This document shows positions 16,680-25,912 of a stretch of DNA of 64,000 bases, piece after piece. The stretch covers positions 62,001 to 126,000 of the forward strand of contig CALNXY010000014.1 in NCBI GenBank assembly GCA_942490705.1, written 5' to 3'. Numbering within the stretch: position 1 is the first letter of the stretch; each line of letters begins with the position of its first letter. A program made the translations under genes and the position numbers. Below the pieces are notes generated by a model that was given only the letters and a program-made list of their open reading frames with translations, searched no databases and was not told the DNA's origin. The stretch comes from JAGRCP01 sp942490705 (GTDB lineage: Bacteria > Chloroflexota > Anaerolineae > Caldilineales > Caldilineaceae).

Positions 16680-17423
16680 CTATGATCGTCGACGCGTGCT
16701 TGCATAGATATCGCCCGAAGCGCCGTCGTTGCCCAGGTCAGCAAGTCTTGTTAACAAATCCTCTGCGCAGAGCCACCGGTCGCTGGCAAATCGCTGGCTT
16801 TCGCCCGGAGACCAGTTGTACTGATAGCCTGCCAAGGTTTCGAGACGCTCAATACAGGCCTGCGTGGTACCCGGCGTGGCAGCCATATACTCGAACGAGA
16901 GTTGTGGTAGCGCTTCGGACAGGCCAAGCAGGGTCTCAAGCTCATACCCTTCCACGTCGATCTTGCAGAAATCGGGCACGCCAAAGCGTTCGATGAGGTG
17001 ATCAAGCGTCGTGACATTAACTTCTATTGTCTCGGCCCAGTCCACACTGGCAAATGACGCCTCTTGCCGCATCGCATCTATCCACTCTGACGAAAGGGTT
17101 GTGACCGTCGGATTGGTCGGATCGATGTGCAAGGCAAGGCGGCCCGGTTCGGCGCCCACAGCTTCTTCCACCAGCGCAATGTCATCACGATTCCCGTAGA
17201 AGCGACGCAACAACGTCATGCAGGCAGGCTGGGGCTCGATGCCGACGCAGCGTGCCCCCAGTCGTGACCACGTCCAAAGCCGGTTGCCAACGTGAGCGCC
17301 GATGTCAAAGCAGAGATCGCCCGGGCCAATAAATTGGCCATAGAAGTCATGCAGGCGGCGGTATCGCCACGGCTGACCGTAATAGATGGCAACCGAACGC
17401 CATAGGCCAAACTGTTCGCGCAT
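16680..17423 (-). CDS. FkbM family methyltransferase
   Basis: A ~247-residue SAM methyltransferase of the FkbM type. Motif I is DLCFDIGAHVGNRLWTWSRLG, with motif II VGIEPQPACMTLL. The family hallmark PDFCKIDVEGYELETLLGL is present in full. FkbM proteins O-methylate sugars, polyketides or other hydroxyls. Longer starts upstream would translate a dispersed CAATTG repeat (17494-17523), so the ATG at 17423 with a purine-rich GGGAGAGAGG upstream is chosen. The gene is divergent from the LtaS-like gene, sharing a ~180-base upstream region. Confidence 0.85.
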   Translation of the reverse strand: MREQFGLWRSVAIYYGQPWRYRRLHDFYGQFIGPGDLCFDIGAHVGNRLWTWSRLGARCVGIEPQPACMTLLRRFYGNRDDIALVEEAVGAEPGRLALHIDPTNPTVTTLSSEWIDAMRQEASFASVDWAETIEVNVTTLDHLIERFGVPDFCKIDVEGYELETLLGLSEALPQLSFEYMAATPGTTQACIERLETLAGYQYNWSPGESQRFASDRWLCAEDLLTRLADLGNDGASGDIYASTRRRS

Positions 17424-17493
17424 AAAAAGCGATGCCTCTCTCCCTATGTAAACGGTCGCGGATATCCAATGTTCTAGCGGATGACACCTGTCA

Positions 17494-17523
17494 ATCGACG
17501 ATTGGAAATTGCCAATTGACAAT
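17494..17523. repeat. Short CAATTG-type repeat in a divergent promoter region
   Basis: A run of AATCGACGATTGG, AATTGCCAATTG and ACAATT words, related to 572-591 and 43368-43406, is located between the FkbM and LtaS-like genes. It is probably a dispersed repeat; a role in the divergent promoters cannot be excluded. Confidence 0.45.
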
Positions 17524-17601
17524 TCTTCATTGCGCCCGAAGCCAAATTGCCGCAGCACGCACAATCGTGTAGGCTATAGCGGCATCATAGCGTCCATTGG
17601 G

Positions 17602-19413
17602 ATGAATCCCAAGCAAGAAACGATCCGCAACCAACTTATGAACCGTATTCACCCTGACTTTCGCTTCTGGCTGGCATTTCTCGGCCTAAACGCGTTGCTC
17701 TTTCTGCCTCTCTATTTGTTAAATGCTGAATCGTCCAGCTTTCTCCCCCTGCTGCCTGCTGCGGGCGGCAATGCGGGCGATGCCGTTGCCCAACTTCTGC
17801 TTTGGCGTCCCAACTATGACCTCTTCCGCATCAACCTGGAGATTGCCATTTTCGCCGTCGTCTGGGTCAACGTTGCCTGGATCCGCCATCCGGCCTTTCG
17901 TGCGCTCTTTTTGATCGTCTACTTCAGCGCACTGGCCTACTATATTTATGAAAGTATCATGCTCTCGATCTTCGCCGTTGAACCGGTTTTCTATAACGAG
18001 TTTGCTATGGCGGCGGGCGGGATCCCTTTCCTGCTCTCCCATTTACGACTCTCTCTGCCGCTCTACGGCGCCGCGCTACTGCTGCTGGCGCTCTTTGGCG
18101 CCTTTGTGGTCATGCTCACGCGCCTTCTGCTCGATGAGCGGGTCGCCATGACGCTGACCAGGTGGTCGCGTGTGGCGCTCCTTGCGCTCATCGTCGGCAT
18201 GCTGGTTTCGGCTGTCCAATTCCGAGCGGCCCTGGCCCAACCAGAGATGGTCGTGAGCAGCCTTGGCTATAAGCTGCAGCGCAACGTCAGTGAGTCGCTG
18301 GCCCGCTACGAGGAGACAGGCAATTTTGATGTCCGGCCTGTCTATGCAGCTTATGACTATGGCGAGCTCGACTTGGCCCAGACACCCAATATCTATCTGA
18401 TTTTTGTGGAATCCTACGGTTCGGTGCTATACAAGCGCCCCGACTTCGAGGACCTCTACACCAAACTTGCCACAGAGCTAGACGCAGAGCTTGGAGAAAA
18501 CGGGTGGCAGTCCCGTTCGGCCTTGACGCTTTCGCCCACCTGGGGCGGCGGGTCATGGATGGCCTACACCAGCGCGCTCTTTGGCCTGCGCATTGATCAT
18601 CATCCCCAGTTTCAGATGCTCTTCAATCGCTTCCAGGAAGAGGACTATCCTGATCTGGGCAGTTATCTGCAGTCGCAGGGTTATGAATACACCTGGTTGA
18701 CATCCCTGTCGACCGATCTGAAAGAGTCTTCTTGGGACCGCTACCGCGCGTTCTACGGCACCGACCAGTGGCTGCGCCGCGACGATCTCAATTTTGTAGG
18801 TCAGGAGTATGCCTGGGGACCAGCGCCGCCCGACCAGTATTCGCTGAACTACACCCGACAATCCATCCAAGAGCGGGCTGTCAGTCCCTATTTCCTCTTC
18901 TTCATCACCCAGACATCCCACTACCCGTGGACCCATCTGCCCGAACTCGTGGACGACTGGGAGAGTCTCAACCTCCCGGTAGCGGATGAGCTTGAAGCGA
19001 TTGACGCCGATGCCATGGAGCACGGTACGCGGCGCGCAAATTACATGCAGGCCATCGAGTATGAGCTGCGCATGCTGGTCGACTTCATCCTGACCGAAGA
19101 AACGGACGCCATCTTCGTCCTGGTCGGCGATCATCAGCCACCGCGCGTCTCGCGTCGTGATGACGGTTTCCAGACGCCGATTCACGTGATTAGTCGGGAC
19201 GAAGCCTTTTTGGCGGAATTTGATGCGCAGGGCTTTGTCGACGGCTGGACCGTGCCAGAGGGTGAGGAGACAATGCGCCATGAAGGGCTCTACTCGCTTC
19301 TGGTCCGGGCGCTCGTTGATCGCTATGGCGCCGACGGCGTGACGCCGCCCGACTATCTGCCCTTTGGCGTAACGTTGGATCTCCCCGAGGATGATGAGAC
19401 AGCGAATGAGTAA
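17602..19413 (+). CDS. LtaS-like sulfatase-fold membrane protein
   Basis: About 603 residues: five membrane helices in the N-terminal ~210, then an extracytoplasmic alkaline-phosphatase-superfamily domain. Visible motifs are NIYLIFVESYGS (metal-binding Glu), SPTWGGGSW with the likely nucleophile Thr, FFITQTSHYPW and VGDHQPPRVSR with metal-binding Asp and His. This is the lipoteichoic acid synthase / phosphoglycerol transferase arrangement (LtaS, MdoB, CptA). It probably moves a phospho-polar group onto a membrane-proximal glycan. The start is uncertain: ATG 17602 or ATG 17638 both precede the first helix, and earlier codons fall in a repeat. Neighbouring glycan genes support an envelope role. 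Confidence 0.82.
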   Translation: MNPKQETIRNQLMNRIHPDFRFWLAFLGLNALLFLPLYLLNAESSSFLPLLPAAGGNAGDAVAQLLLWRPNYDLFRINLEIAIFAVVWVNVAWIRHPAFRALFLIVYFSALAYYIYESIMLSIFAVEPVFYNEFAMAAGGIPFLLSHLRLSLPLYGAALLLLALFGAFVVMLTRLLLDERVAMTLTRWSRVALLALIVGMLVSAVQFRAALAQPEMVVSSLGYKLQRNVSESLARYEETGNFDVRPVYAAYDYGELDLAQTPNIYLIFVESYGSVLYKRPDFEDLYTKLATELDAELGENGWQSRSALTLSPTWGGGSWMAYTSALFGLRIDHHPQFQMLFNRFQEEDYPDLGSYLQSQGYEYTWLTSLSTDLKESSWDRYRAFYGTDQWLRRDDLNFVGQEYAWGPAPPDQYSLNYTRQSIQERAVSPYFLFFITQTSHYPWTHLPELVDDWESLNLPVADELEAIDADAMEHGTRRANYMQAIEYELRMLVDFILTEETDAIFVLVGDHQPPRVSRRDDGFQTPIHVISRDEAFLAEFDAQGFVDGWTVPEGEETMRHEGLYSLLVRALVDRYGADGVTPPDYLPFGVTLDLPEDDETANE

Positions 19414-19518
19414 TGCGTGATACGGTAATGCGGCCTGAGCACGTGCTAAATTGGCGCGGTGTTCACAGACAGATCATCTATTCAACCTGACCGATTGCGC
19501 ATATTAGGAGATCCAACC

Positions 19519-20310
19519 ATGAAAATTCGACCCTTTTCACCACTCTTGTTGTTGAGCATCATGGCGGTGCTGCTGTTGGGGGCCTGCGCCGGAGCAGGCG
19601 CGCCCGCAGAAGCGCCAGCCGCAGACACCGAACCGGCAGCAACTGAGGCGGCAGCCGAAGAAATGGCCGAAGAGGCAGCGCCGACGGAAGAGGCAATGGA
19701 AGAAGAGGCGCCAGTCGCCCAAGCTGTGAGCAGTGGCGAAGAACTTACCGGCACACGCACCTTCACGGTTGTCCCCGAAGCGTCGCAGGCCGCCTACGTG
19801 GTCGATGAAGAGTTTCTGGCCCAGGCCCTGGACAAGCTAGGCATTGCAGCCGGCGCCACGGTGGTTGTCGGCTCTACGAATGATGTCGCCGGCTCGTTGA
19901 GCATCAACCTCGATGACAAGAGCATCGGCGAGAATCAGTTCACGGTCAACATGACCACGCTCTCGACGGATCAAAACCGCCGTGACAACTGGATTCGCGA
20001 GAATGGTCCCAGCTTCAACAGCTTCCCGGAAGCGAGCTTTGTGGCCACAAGTGTAGAAAATGCGCCGGAGAGCTATGTAGAAGGTCAGGAAGCCACATTC
20101 CAGCTTGTGGGCGATCTGACGGTGCGTAACGTGACGGTGCCGGCTACCTTTGACGTGACGGCTACCATCAATGGCGATACGCTCACCGGAGTGGCCGAAG
20201 CAAGTCTGCGCATGAGCGATTTTGGCATCGATCCGCCCAACTTCGCGCAAACGCTTACCGTGGCCGATCCCTTTAAGGTGCGCATGGAACTGACGGCGCA
20301 GGCTCAATAA
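19519..20310 (+). CDS. YceI-domain lipoprotein
   Basis: A 263-residue secreted lipoprotein. The signal peptide ends in the lipobox LLGAC. It is followed by an Ala/Glu/Pro-rich linker (residues ~30-80) and a C-terminal YceI beta-barrel (~90-263) with the family wording GSTNDVAGSLSINL, NWIRENGPSFNSFPEASFVA and VRNVTVPATFDVTA. YceI proteins bind isoprenoid or other lipids in their barrel. ATG 19519 has AGGAG ten bases upstream. A terminator-like hairpin follows. The linker resembles that of the cytochrome at 55028 and suggests a common surface-tethering style in this organism. Confidence 0.9.
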   Translation: MKIRPFSPLLLLSIMAVLLLGACAGAGAPAEAPAADTEPAATEAAAEEMAEEAAPTEEAMEEEAPVAQAVSSGEELTGTRTFTVVPEASQAAYVVDEEFLAQALDKLGIAAGATVVVGSTNDVAGSLSINLDDKSIGENQFTVNMTTLSTDQNRRDNWIRENGPSFNSFPEASFVATSVENAPESYVEGQEATFQLVGDLTVRNVTVPATFDVTATINGDTLTGVAEASLRMSDFGIDPPNFAQTLTVADPFKVRMELTAQAQ

Positions 20311-20321
20311 ATATCAATTCA

Positions 20322-20363
20322 AACGGTCTGCGGCCGGCCGTCTATGGTCCGCCGCAGACCGTT
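20322..20363 (+). terminator. Terminator-like hairpin after the YceI gene
   Basis: AACGGTCTGCGGC and GCCGCAGACCGTT form 13 perfect pairs around a 16-base loop, beginning 12 bases after the stop codon. There is no T-tract, so it may be a weak or factor-assisted terminator. Confidence 0.55.
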
Positions 20364-20383
20364 ACCCACCTTCCTCGCTTCGC

Positions 20384-21214
20384 ATGAGCGCAGAACTATT
20401 CTGGCAACAGCTCCATACTCGGATTGACGAGCAAGTCGCCGCCATTGATGCTGTAATCGGTTTCTGCATCCACGACTTGAGCTCGGGCCATGGCTTTGAG
20501 ATCAACGGCCACCTGCGCTTTCCCACAGCTTCAACGATCAAGATCCACATTCTGACCCAGCTCTATCAGGAAGCGACGGCTGGCACGCTTGACCTGGACC
20601 AGACAATAGACTGGCAGCAATGGCGTACCGGTGGCAGCGGCATACTCAGATACCTTGATGACGCACCCGTCGTGTCGCTACGTGATGCAGCCAACCTGAT
20701 GATCATTGCTTCGGACAATACGGCCACCAATCTCTGCATTGACACCGTCGGCATGCAGGCTGTCAATGCGCTGCTGGACGGATTGGGGCTGGAGAAGACG
20801 CGCTTACGGCGCAAGATGATGGATAGCCAAGCCGGACGCGCCGATCAAGAAAATGTTGCAACACCCGTAGAGTTGGTACGCATGCTGCGCTTGCTCTACC
20901 GTGATTTGCCCAGCGAGGACGTGGCGCAACAAGTGCTGCGCGTGCTGCGCAAGCCGAAGTCGGGCTTCATCGATCAAGTTGTCGCCAATGGCGTCAAAGT
21001 GGCGAATAAGCCGGGCTGGACCGGCGGCGTGCGCTGCGACGCCGGGATCGTCTATCAATCCCGCACGCCCTATGCGCTGGCCATAATGCTCAAGTATGGC
21101 AATGGCGCGCCTGAAGCGCTTGATGCCGCAATCATCGGACTGGCGCGCACGGCCGCTGACGCCTTGGCCACGCTGAATCAAAGCAATGCGTTTGGTCACG
21201 GCGTCTTCGCCTGA
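20384..21214 (+). CDS. Class A beta-lactamase-like serine hydrolase
   Basis: 276 residues with the class A layout: SxxK as Ser50-Thr-Ile-Lys53 (FPTASTIKIHIL), SDN as Ser110-Asp111-Asn112 (IIASDNTATN), and a KxG-like NKPGWTGG near residue 205. No signal peptide is visible at the N-terminus, unlike secreted beta-lactamases, so it may be a cytoplasmic or moonlighting esterase/peptidase of the family. KPG in place of the usual KTG is a change in the substrate-recognition strand. The next gene starts 30 bases downstream and may be co-transcribed. Confidence 0.82.
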   Translation: MSAELFWQQLHTRIDEQVAAIDAVIGFCIHDLSSGHGFEINGHLRFPTASTIKIHILTQLYQEATAGTLDLDQTIDWQQWRTGGSGILRYLDDAPVVSLRDAANLMIIASDNTATNLCIDTVGMQAVNALLDGLGLEKTRLRRKMMDSQAGRADQENVATPVELVRMLRLLYRDLPSEDVAQQVLRVLRKPKSGFIDQVVANGVKVANKPGWTGGVRCDAGIVYQSRTPYALAIMLKYGNGAPEALDAAIIGLARTAADALATLNQSNAFGHGVFA

Positions 21215-21244
21215 TCCCGTCATCCAAAAAGAGGTCCACCACAC

Positions 21245-22042
21245 ATGGACGATTTGGCCCGCTTTAACCAATCACGCTGGGATGCACTGGTGGATGCCGG
21301 CGTCGCCTTTTCGCGTCCGATCCTTGACCTGACGCCGGCCAGCGCACTTACGCTGGTGGATCCTCATGGCATCATCGGGCGGACTCTGGGCGACATCAGT
21401 GGACGCCCCGTTCTCTGTTTGGCCAGCGGTGGCGGGCAACAAGCGCCGGCCTTTGGGCTACTGGGCGCGGAGGTCACCCTGCTCGACCTGAGCCCGCGCC
21501 AGTTGGCGCAGGATCGCCGCAGCGCAGCGCATTATGGTCTGAAACCAACCATTCTTCAGGGGGATATGCGGGATCTCTCCCGCTTTGAGGATGATGCTTT
21601 TGACGTGGTCTACCAACCGTACTCGATCAATTTCGTTGACACCGTTGAGCCGGTCTTTGACGGCGTTTGGCGCGTCCTGCGTCCGGGCGGCCTCTACCGC
21701 CTGGAGTTTGCCAATCCCTTTGTGATGTCGATCGATGATCGGGCGTGGACTGAGGCGGGCTATCCCCTTCGCCGACCCTATGGCGACGGCGAGATCGAGT
21801 TTGCCACGCCGGAATGGGATGTTCATGATGAGGCGGGCAACTATCAAGCGGTGGCCGGCCCGCGTGAGTTTGTCCATGCATTGAGCACGATACTCAATGG
21901 CTTGTCGACGCGTGGCTTTCACTTGCTTGGCCTGTGGGAGTTCATGGAGCCGGACGAGGATCCTGATCCCGGCACCTGGGCCCACTACACGCAGATTGCG
22001 CCGCCTTGGTTTTCGGCCTGGTTTCGTCTAGCCGGCGCATAA
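21245..22042 (+). CDS. Class I SAM-dependent methyltransferase
   Basis: A 265-residue methyltransferase. The SAM-binding glycine loop is in RPVLCLASGGGQQAPAFGLL, followed by VTLLDLSPRQLAQD and FDVVYQPYSINFV. The long region after residue 150, including EFMEPDEDPDPGTWAHYTQIAPPWF, is typical of methyltransferases that act on small molecules. An AGAGG ribosome site precedes the ATG. The acceptor is unknown. It is the second gene of a likely pair with the beta-lactamase-like protein. Confidence 0.85.
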   Translation: MDDLARFNQSRWDALVDAGVAFSRPILDLTPASALTLVDPHGIIGRTLGDISGRPVLCLASGGGQQAPAFGLLGAEVTLLDLSPRQLAQDRRSAAHYGLKPTILQGDMRDLSRFEDDAFDVVYQPYSINFVDTVEPVFDGVWRVLRPGGLYRLEFANPFVMSIDDRAWTEAGYPLRRPYGDGEIEFATPEWDVHDEAGNYQAVAGPREFVHALSTILNGLSTRGFHLLGLWEFMEPDEDPDPGTWAHYTQIAPPWFSAWFRLAGA

Positions 22043-22093
22043 TTCGTGCGTGCCCCTCCGCCCCCCGATCCCTTCGTCGTCGCACCTCATCCA

Positions 22094-22438
22094 TTACCCA
22101 TTTTCCTCAACGCCGCCAGTCGCCAACCATGCGCGCAGGTCAGCCAGGACAGTGCCGAGCCCGCGTGTCTCCGCCGCGCGTAGCATGACGAGCAGAAACG
22201 CTGCCCCCAGCATGAATAGTCCGGCCGTCTCCTTGCCGGTCATCCACCAGCCCGGCTGCGCCACAAGCCAGGCGAGGCCGCGCGTGCCAACCAAGGTCCC
22301 CAATGCGCCGGCCATGCTCAGAGAAAGCAGGGCGAGCGCGATCTGTTGCCACCGATGCCAGCGAGGCGCGAACGATCCGGTATGCGGTACAAGTCTATCC
22401 GCGGCGATGGTTATGGGATGCTTAACTTGGTGAGACAT
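22094..22438 (-). CDS. Small membrane protein, function unknown
   Basis: 114 residues with two hydrophobic helices (WHRWQQIALALLSLSMAGALG, quoted in part, and the segment around FMLGAAFLLVML), a basic segment between them and a short polar C-terminus. No family was recognised. The start at 22438 has AAGGAGGG about ten bases upstream and is preferred to a longer frame. The gene is divergent from the TetR gene. Confidence 0.6.
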   Translation of the reverse strand: MSHQVKHPITIAADRLVPHTGSFAPRWHRWQQIALALLSLSMAGALGTLVGTRGLAWLVAQPGWWMTGKETAGLFMLGAAFLLVMLRAAETRGLGTVLADLRAWLATGGVEENG

Positions 22439-22676
22439 TGCGCCAACCCTCCTTGTGAACAGACCTGGGATCAACGGTGCGATTACCCAAGAATTTGCTG
22501 TTGACCCCAGCATAGCAATCAATCGTCGCAAGATCGTCGCGGAATGAGGGTACGTGCGTATCCAAAAGCGGGCGTTTGCGTATCAATCTCGGCCGATTTC
22601 CACGCGACTGACGTCAATTATAGATCTGCCTACCACGCCGGTCATGAATTTGTGGGATAACTCGACACGTGATAAC

Positions 22677-22694
22677 CTACCTACTATTAGGTAG
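22677..22694. promoter_or_regulatory. Inverted repeat, probable TetR operator
   Basis: CTACCTA-CTAT-TAGGTAG is a perfect 7-4-7 palindrome ending 25 bases before the TetR start codon. Its size and position match autoregulatory operators of TetR family repressors, which usually also control the export genes that follow. Confidence 0.6.
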
Positions 22695-22719
22695 ACAGAA
22701 TTTGTCAAGGTATTGTCAA

Positions 22720-23337
22720 ATGATTGACAGAGTTGATCTGACAGCAGAAAGTACAAGTGAAACCAGCGAAGCCCAGCAGCGCGTGCTCGACGTTGCCGAG
22801 ACGCTCTTTATGCAGCAAGGCTATTCATCCATCACCCTGCGTGACATTGCCGACGCGCTGGGCATCCGGCAGGCATCGCTCTATTACCACTTTCCGAAGG
22901 GCAAAGAGCAGATTTATGTGACCATGGCCGAGCGGCTTTTTGAGCGCCATCGGGTCGGATTGGAAGGGGCAATTGCCGCCAGCGGCGACGCCATCGCGCC
23001 CCAACTGACAGCCGCAGCGGATTGGTTCGCCGGCCAGGCGCCGATGAATCTTTCCAGCATGATGCATGCTGACATGCCGGCGCTCAGTCCGGAAGCGGCG
23101 GCCCACATCACGAACGCCGCGTATGCGTGCATTTTCACGCCTTTGCGCAGCATCTTTCTGGGTGCTCAAGCGCGTGACGAGACGCGGACAATGAATGCCG
23201 ATGTCATGGCAGGCATGTTTCTGGCGATTCTCGATAGCGCCCACTTCAGCGGGTCGGGACCGGGCATTCCCACCCGCGAAAGTATGTTTGGCGACATTAT
23301 TTCAGTTGTCCTGGATGGGCTCCGACCGCGCCCGTAG
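22720..23337 (+). CDS. TetR/AcrR family transcriptional regulator
   Basis: A 205-residue repressor-type protein. The N-terminal helix-turn-helix is VAETLFMQQGYSSITLRDI followed by ADALGIRQASLYYHFPKGKEQIY, the standard TetR pattern. The C-terminal ligand-binding half is less conserved, as usual. ATG 22720 places the start just after the palindrome at 22677-22694. No strong ribosome site was seen. It leads a four-gene operon for an export system, so it most likely senses the exported compound. Confidence 0.9.
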   Translation: MIDRVDLTAESTSETSEAQQRVLDVAETLFMQQGYSSITLRDIADALGIRQASLYYHFPKGKEQIYVTMAERLFERHRVGLEGAIAASGDAIAPQLTAAADWFAGQAPMNLSSMMHADMPALSPEAAAHITNAAYACIFTPLRSIFLGAQARDETRTMNADVMAGMFLAILDSAHFSGSGPGIPTRESMFGDIISVVLDGLRPRP

Positions 23338-23374
23338 AAAATATCACGCAAATTTGTAGGAAGGCAGAACCAAG

Positions 23375-24727
23375 ATGAAACGTTCAGTAATCATAATAGG
23401 TCTCTTGTTGGCCCTCGTGGCCGGCATTGCCGGGGCCTATTTTGGGGGCTTTCTGGATCCACTGCTGGCCGGGCAAGCTGAAGCTGAGCCGGCTGCCGTC
23501 GAGACGCTGCAGGAAGAACCGCAAAGCGCGGCTTCCGTTGAAGAAGCGCCCCGCGCCAGTGACGGGCGCATCATAGTTGATGGACGCGTGCTGCCCGCCC
23601 GCGAGGCCGAACTCAGCATGCCCGTCGGCGGCATCATCCGCGAACTTTTCGTGGAAGAGGGCGCGACGGTCACAGAAGGGGATTTGCTCTTGCGGCTCGA
23701 TGACGCCCAGGCCCGCACAAACGTTGCCCGAGCCCAGGCCGATCTCGAACGCGCAGAGGCGCAACTGAACGGTCTGCTCGCAGGCGCCCGTACCCAGGAA
23801 ATTGAAGCGTCTGCGGCTACTCTGGCCGCGGCAGAAGCCAGGCTGGAGCGCCTGCGCACCGGCGCCATGCCGGGCGACATGGCGGTGGCCGAGGCACAAA
23901 TTGACTCAGCGCAGGCTGGCCTGGCCAAGGTGCTAGAGGGCACGCCCGAACAGCAGATCATTGCCGCACGGGCCGATCTGGCCAATGCTGAAGCTGAGCT
24001 GCAGCGGGCCCAGCGTGCCTACAATGACGTGAAGTGGCGCAGCGATGTGGGCGCCACGCCCGAAGCGGCCCAACTCCAGATCGCCACCAACAACTACGAA
24101 GCTGCTCAAGCGCGGCTGGCCGATTTGCGTACCGGCGCGACAACGGCTGATGTGGCAGGCGCCCGCGCCCAGGTGCGCGAGGCGCAAGCCGGTCTCGAGC
24201 GGCTCGAGCTGACCTATCCGGCCGAGATCGCCGCGGCCGAAGCCGATGTCCGTCAGGCCGAAGCGCAATTGGAACTCCTACTGGCCGGCGCGCGCACGGC
24301 AGACATCGAAGCAGCGGAAGCAGACGTGGCAGCGGCAATCGCCTCGCTCCAGCAGGCGCTGGTCGGTCTTGCCGATCTGGAGTTGCGTGCGCCTTTCAGC
24401 GGTGCTGTCGCCCTGTTGGAGCTGGAGGAAGGCGAGCAGGTGGCAGCGGGCACGCCCTTGCTGCAGCTGGCTGACCTGAGCAACTGGGTGATCTACACGG
24501 AGGATCTCACCGAGCTTGACGTTTCCAGCATTGAAGCGGGCGAAGCGACGATCCTCAGCTTCGACGCCATTCCCGGCCTGGAGATTCCGGGGACGGTTGC
24601 GCGTGTGCGCCCCATCGGCGGCGACCTGCGCGGTGACATTGTCTACACGGCTGTAATCGAGCCGGAAAGCGACGATGATCGGCTGCGCTGGAATATGACA
24701 GCCGTTGCCACCTTTGAGACGGAGTAG
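23375..24727 (+). CDS. HlyD-family periplasmic adaptor / membrane fusion protein
   Basis: 450 residues: one N-terminal membrane helix (IIIGLLLALVAGIAGAYFGG), a biotinyl-lipoyl-like half motif (LSMPVGGIIRELFVEEGATV), a long Ala/Glu/Gln-rich coiled coil from ~100 to 320 with internal repeats (LLAGARTxxIEAAEA), the second lipoyl half (LRAPFSGAVALLELEEGEQV) and a C-terminal beta domain. Such proteins link an inner membrane ABC pump to the outside; DevB in cyanobacteria is the closest operon analogue. It lies 37 bases after the TetR gene and four bases before the permease gene. Confidence 0.9.
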   Translation: MKRSVIIIGLLLALVAGIAGAYFGGFLDPLLAGQAEAEPAAVETLQEEPQSAASVEEAPRASDGRIIVDGRVLPAREAELSMPVGGIIRELFVEEGATVTEGDLLLRLDDAQARTNVARAQADLERAEAQLNGLLAGARTQEIEASAATLAAAEARLERLRTGAMPGDMAVAEAQIDSAQAGLAKVLEGTPEQQIIAARADLANAEAELQRAQRAYNDVKWRSDVGATPEAAQLQIATNNYEAAQARLADLRTGATTADVAGARAQVREAQAGLERLELTYPAEIAAAEADVRQAEAQLELLLAGARTADIEAAEADVAAAIASLQQALVGLADLELRAPFSGAVALLELEEGEQVAAGTPLLQLADLSNWVIYTEDLTELDVSSIEAGEATILSFDAIPGLEIPGTVARVRPIGGDLRGDIVYTAVIEPESDDDRLRWNMTAVATFETE

Positions 24728-24730
24728 ATC

Positions 24731-25894
24731 ATGCCCTTATCGCTTTTCCTGGCCGTCAAAGAAATCTTGCACAATCGCGGTCGCTTTCTACTCATCGCCC
24801 TGGTCGTTGCCCTGATTACAACGCTGGTGCTCTTCATCGCCGCGCTTGCGGAAGGCTTGGGCAACGGCAACCGTGAATATATCGAAAATTTGAGCGGCGA
24901 ACTCCTCGCCTATCAGTCGGGCGTGGAGCTGGCCGCAGCCTCAAGCCGCATCGGCCGCTCGCGGCTTAATGAGATCCGCCGCGTGGAAGGTGTGGAAGAT
25001 GTGGGACAGGTCGGCTTTGCCAACGGCACCATTGTCTTTGATGACGGCTCTGCCCCCCTGGACATCTCCCTAATCGGCGTGGAGCCGGGGCAGCCAGGCG
25101 ATCCGCCGGTGATTGAAGGTGAGAATCTGGGGCGCAGCCGGGCCAACGAAGTCGTGATTGACAACAACATCGCCGAGCGCACCAATATTCAAGTTGGCGA
25201 CACCATCACGATCAAGACCATTCAAGGCACCGACGAGGAATTCTTCGAAGTTGATGTCGTAGGACGAAGCGAGGGTCAATCTTACTTTATTCAACCGTCA
25301 GTCATGGTGCCTTATCTGACGTGGGACAAAATCCGCCCCCAGGGAGCCAACGAAAACCAGGGCAACAACGAGCTGGTGTCTAACGTCGTGGCGATCAAGC
25401 TGGATGATCCGACGCAGGAGGAAGCCATGGCTGATCGCATCCAGCAGGAGGTAGGCGACATTGACGTCGTGGACCGCAAGACGGCCTACGAAGCGACGCC
25501 CGGCTACTCCGCGCAGCAGAGTACGCTCGATACCCAGCGCTACTTCTCGTTCTTCATCGGCATCCTGGTACTGGGGGGCTTTTTCCAGATTCAGACGTTA
25601 CAAAAGGTGGCGCAAATCGGCATGCTCAAAGCGGTTGGCACCTCCACGTGGACAATCGGCATGTCGGCAATGCTGCAAATCGTGCTGATCAATGCGTTGG
25701 GCGTAATGATCGGGGCGCTGGGTTCGCTGGCGTTGGGCGCTTCATTCCCGCCCGCCGTGCCCATCGAGTTTTCTCGCGATGCGTTGGTGACTACGGTCGT
25801 AGCACTCTTGCTCATCGGCCCAGTTGGCGGTCTGGTATCGATCATCTACCTGCTGCGCATTGAGCCGTTAACTGCTCTCGGATTGGCGCAATAA
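24731..25894 (+). CDS. ABC transporter permease (FtsX/MacB type, DevC-like)
   Basis: A 387-residue MacB-type permease with one N-terminal helix (~18-40), a large extracytoplasmic domain (~45-270) and three C-terminal helices (FFIGILVLGGFFQI onward, then ~320-340 and ~350-378). The motif QKVAQIGMLKAVGTSTWTIG before the third helix is the FtsX coupling segment. It forms an export system with the HlyD protein before it and the ATPase after it, analogous to DevBCA. Confidence 0.9.
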   Translation: MPLSLFLAVKEILHNRGRFLLIALVVALITTLVLFIAALAEGLGNGNREYIENLSGELLAYQSGVELAAASSRIGRSRLNEIRRVEGVEDVGQVGFANGTIVFDDGSAPLDISLIGVEPGQPGDPPVIEGENLGRSRANEVVIDNNIAERTNIQVGDTITIKTIQGTDEEFFEVDVVGRSEGQSYFIQPSVMVPYLTWDKIRPQGANENQGNNELVSNVVAIKLDDPTQEEAMADRIQQEVGDIDVVDRKTAYEATPGYSAQQSTLDTQRYFSFFIGILVLGGFFQIQTLQKVAQIGMLKAVGTSTWTIGMSAMLQIVLINALGVMIGALGSLALGASFPPAVPIEFSRDALVTTVVALLLIGPVGGLVSIIYLLRIEPLTALGLAQ

Positions 25895-25912
25895 ACGGGA
25901 GACAAACGCGCA

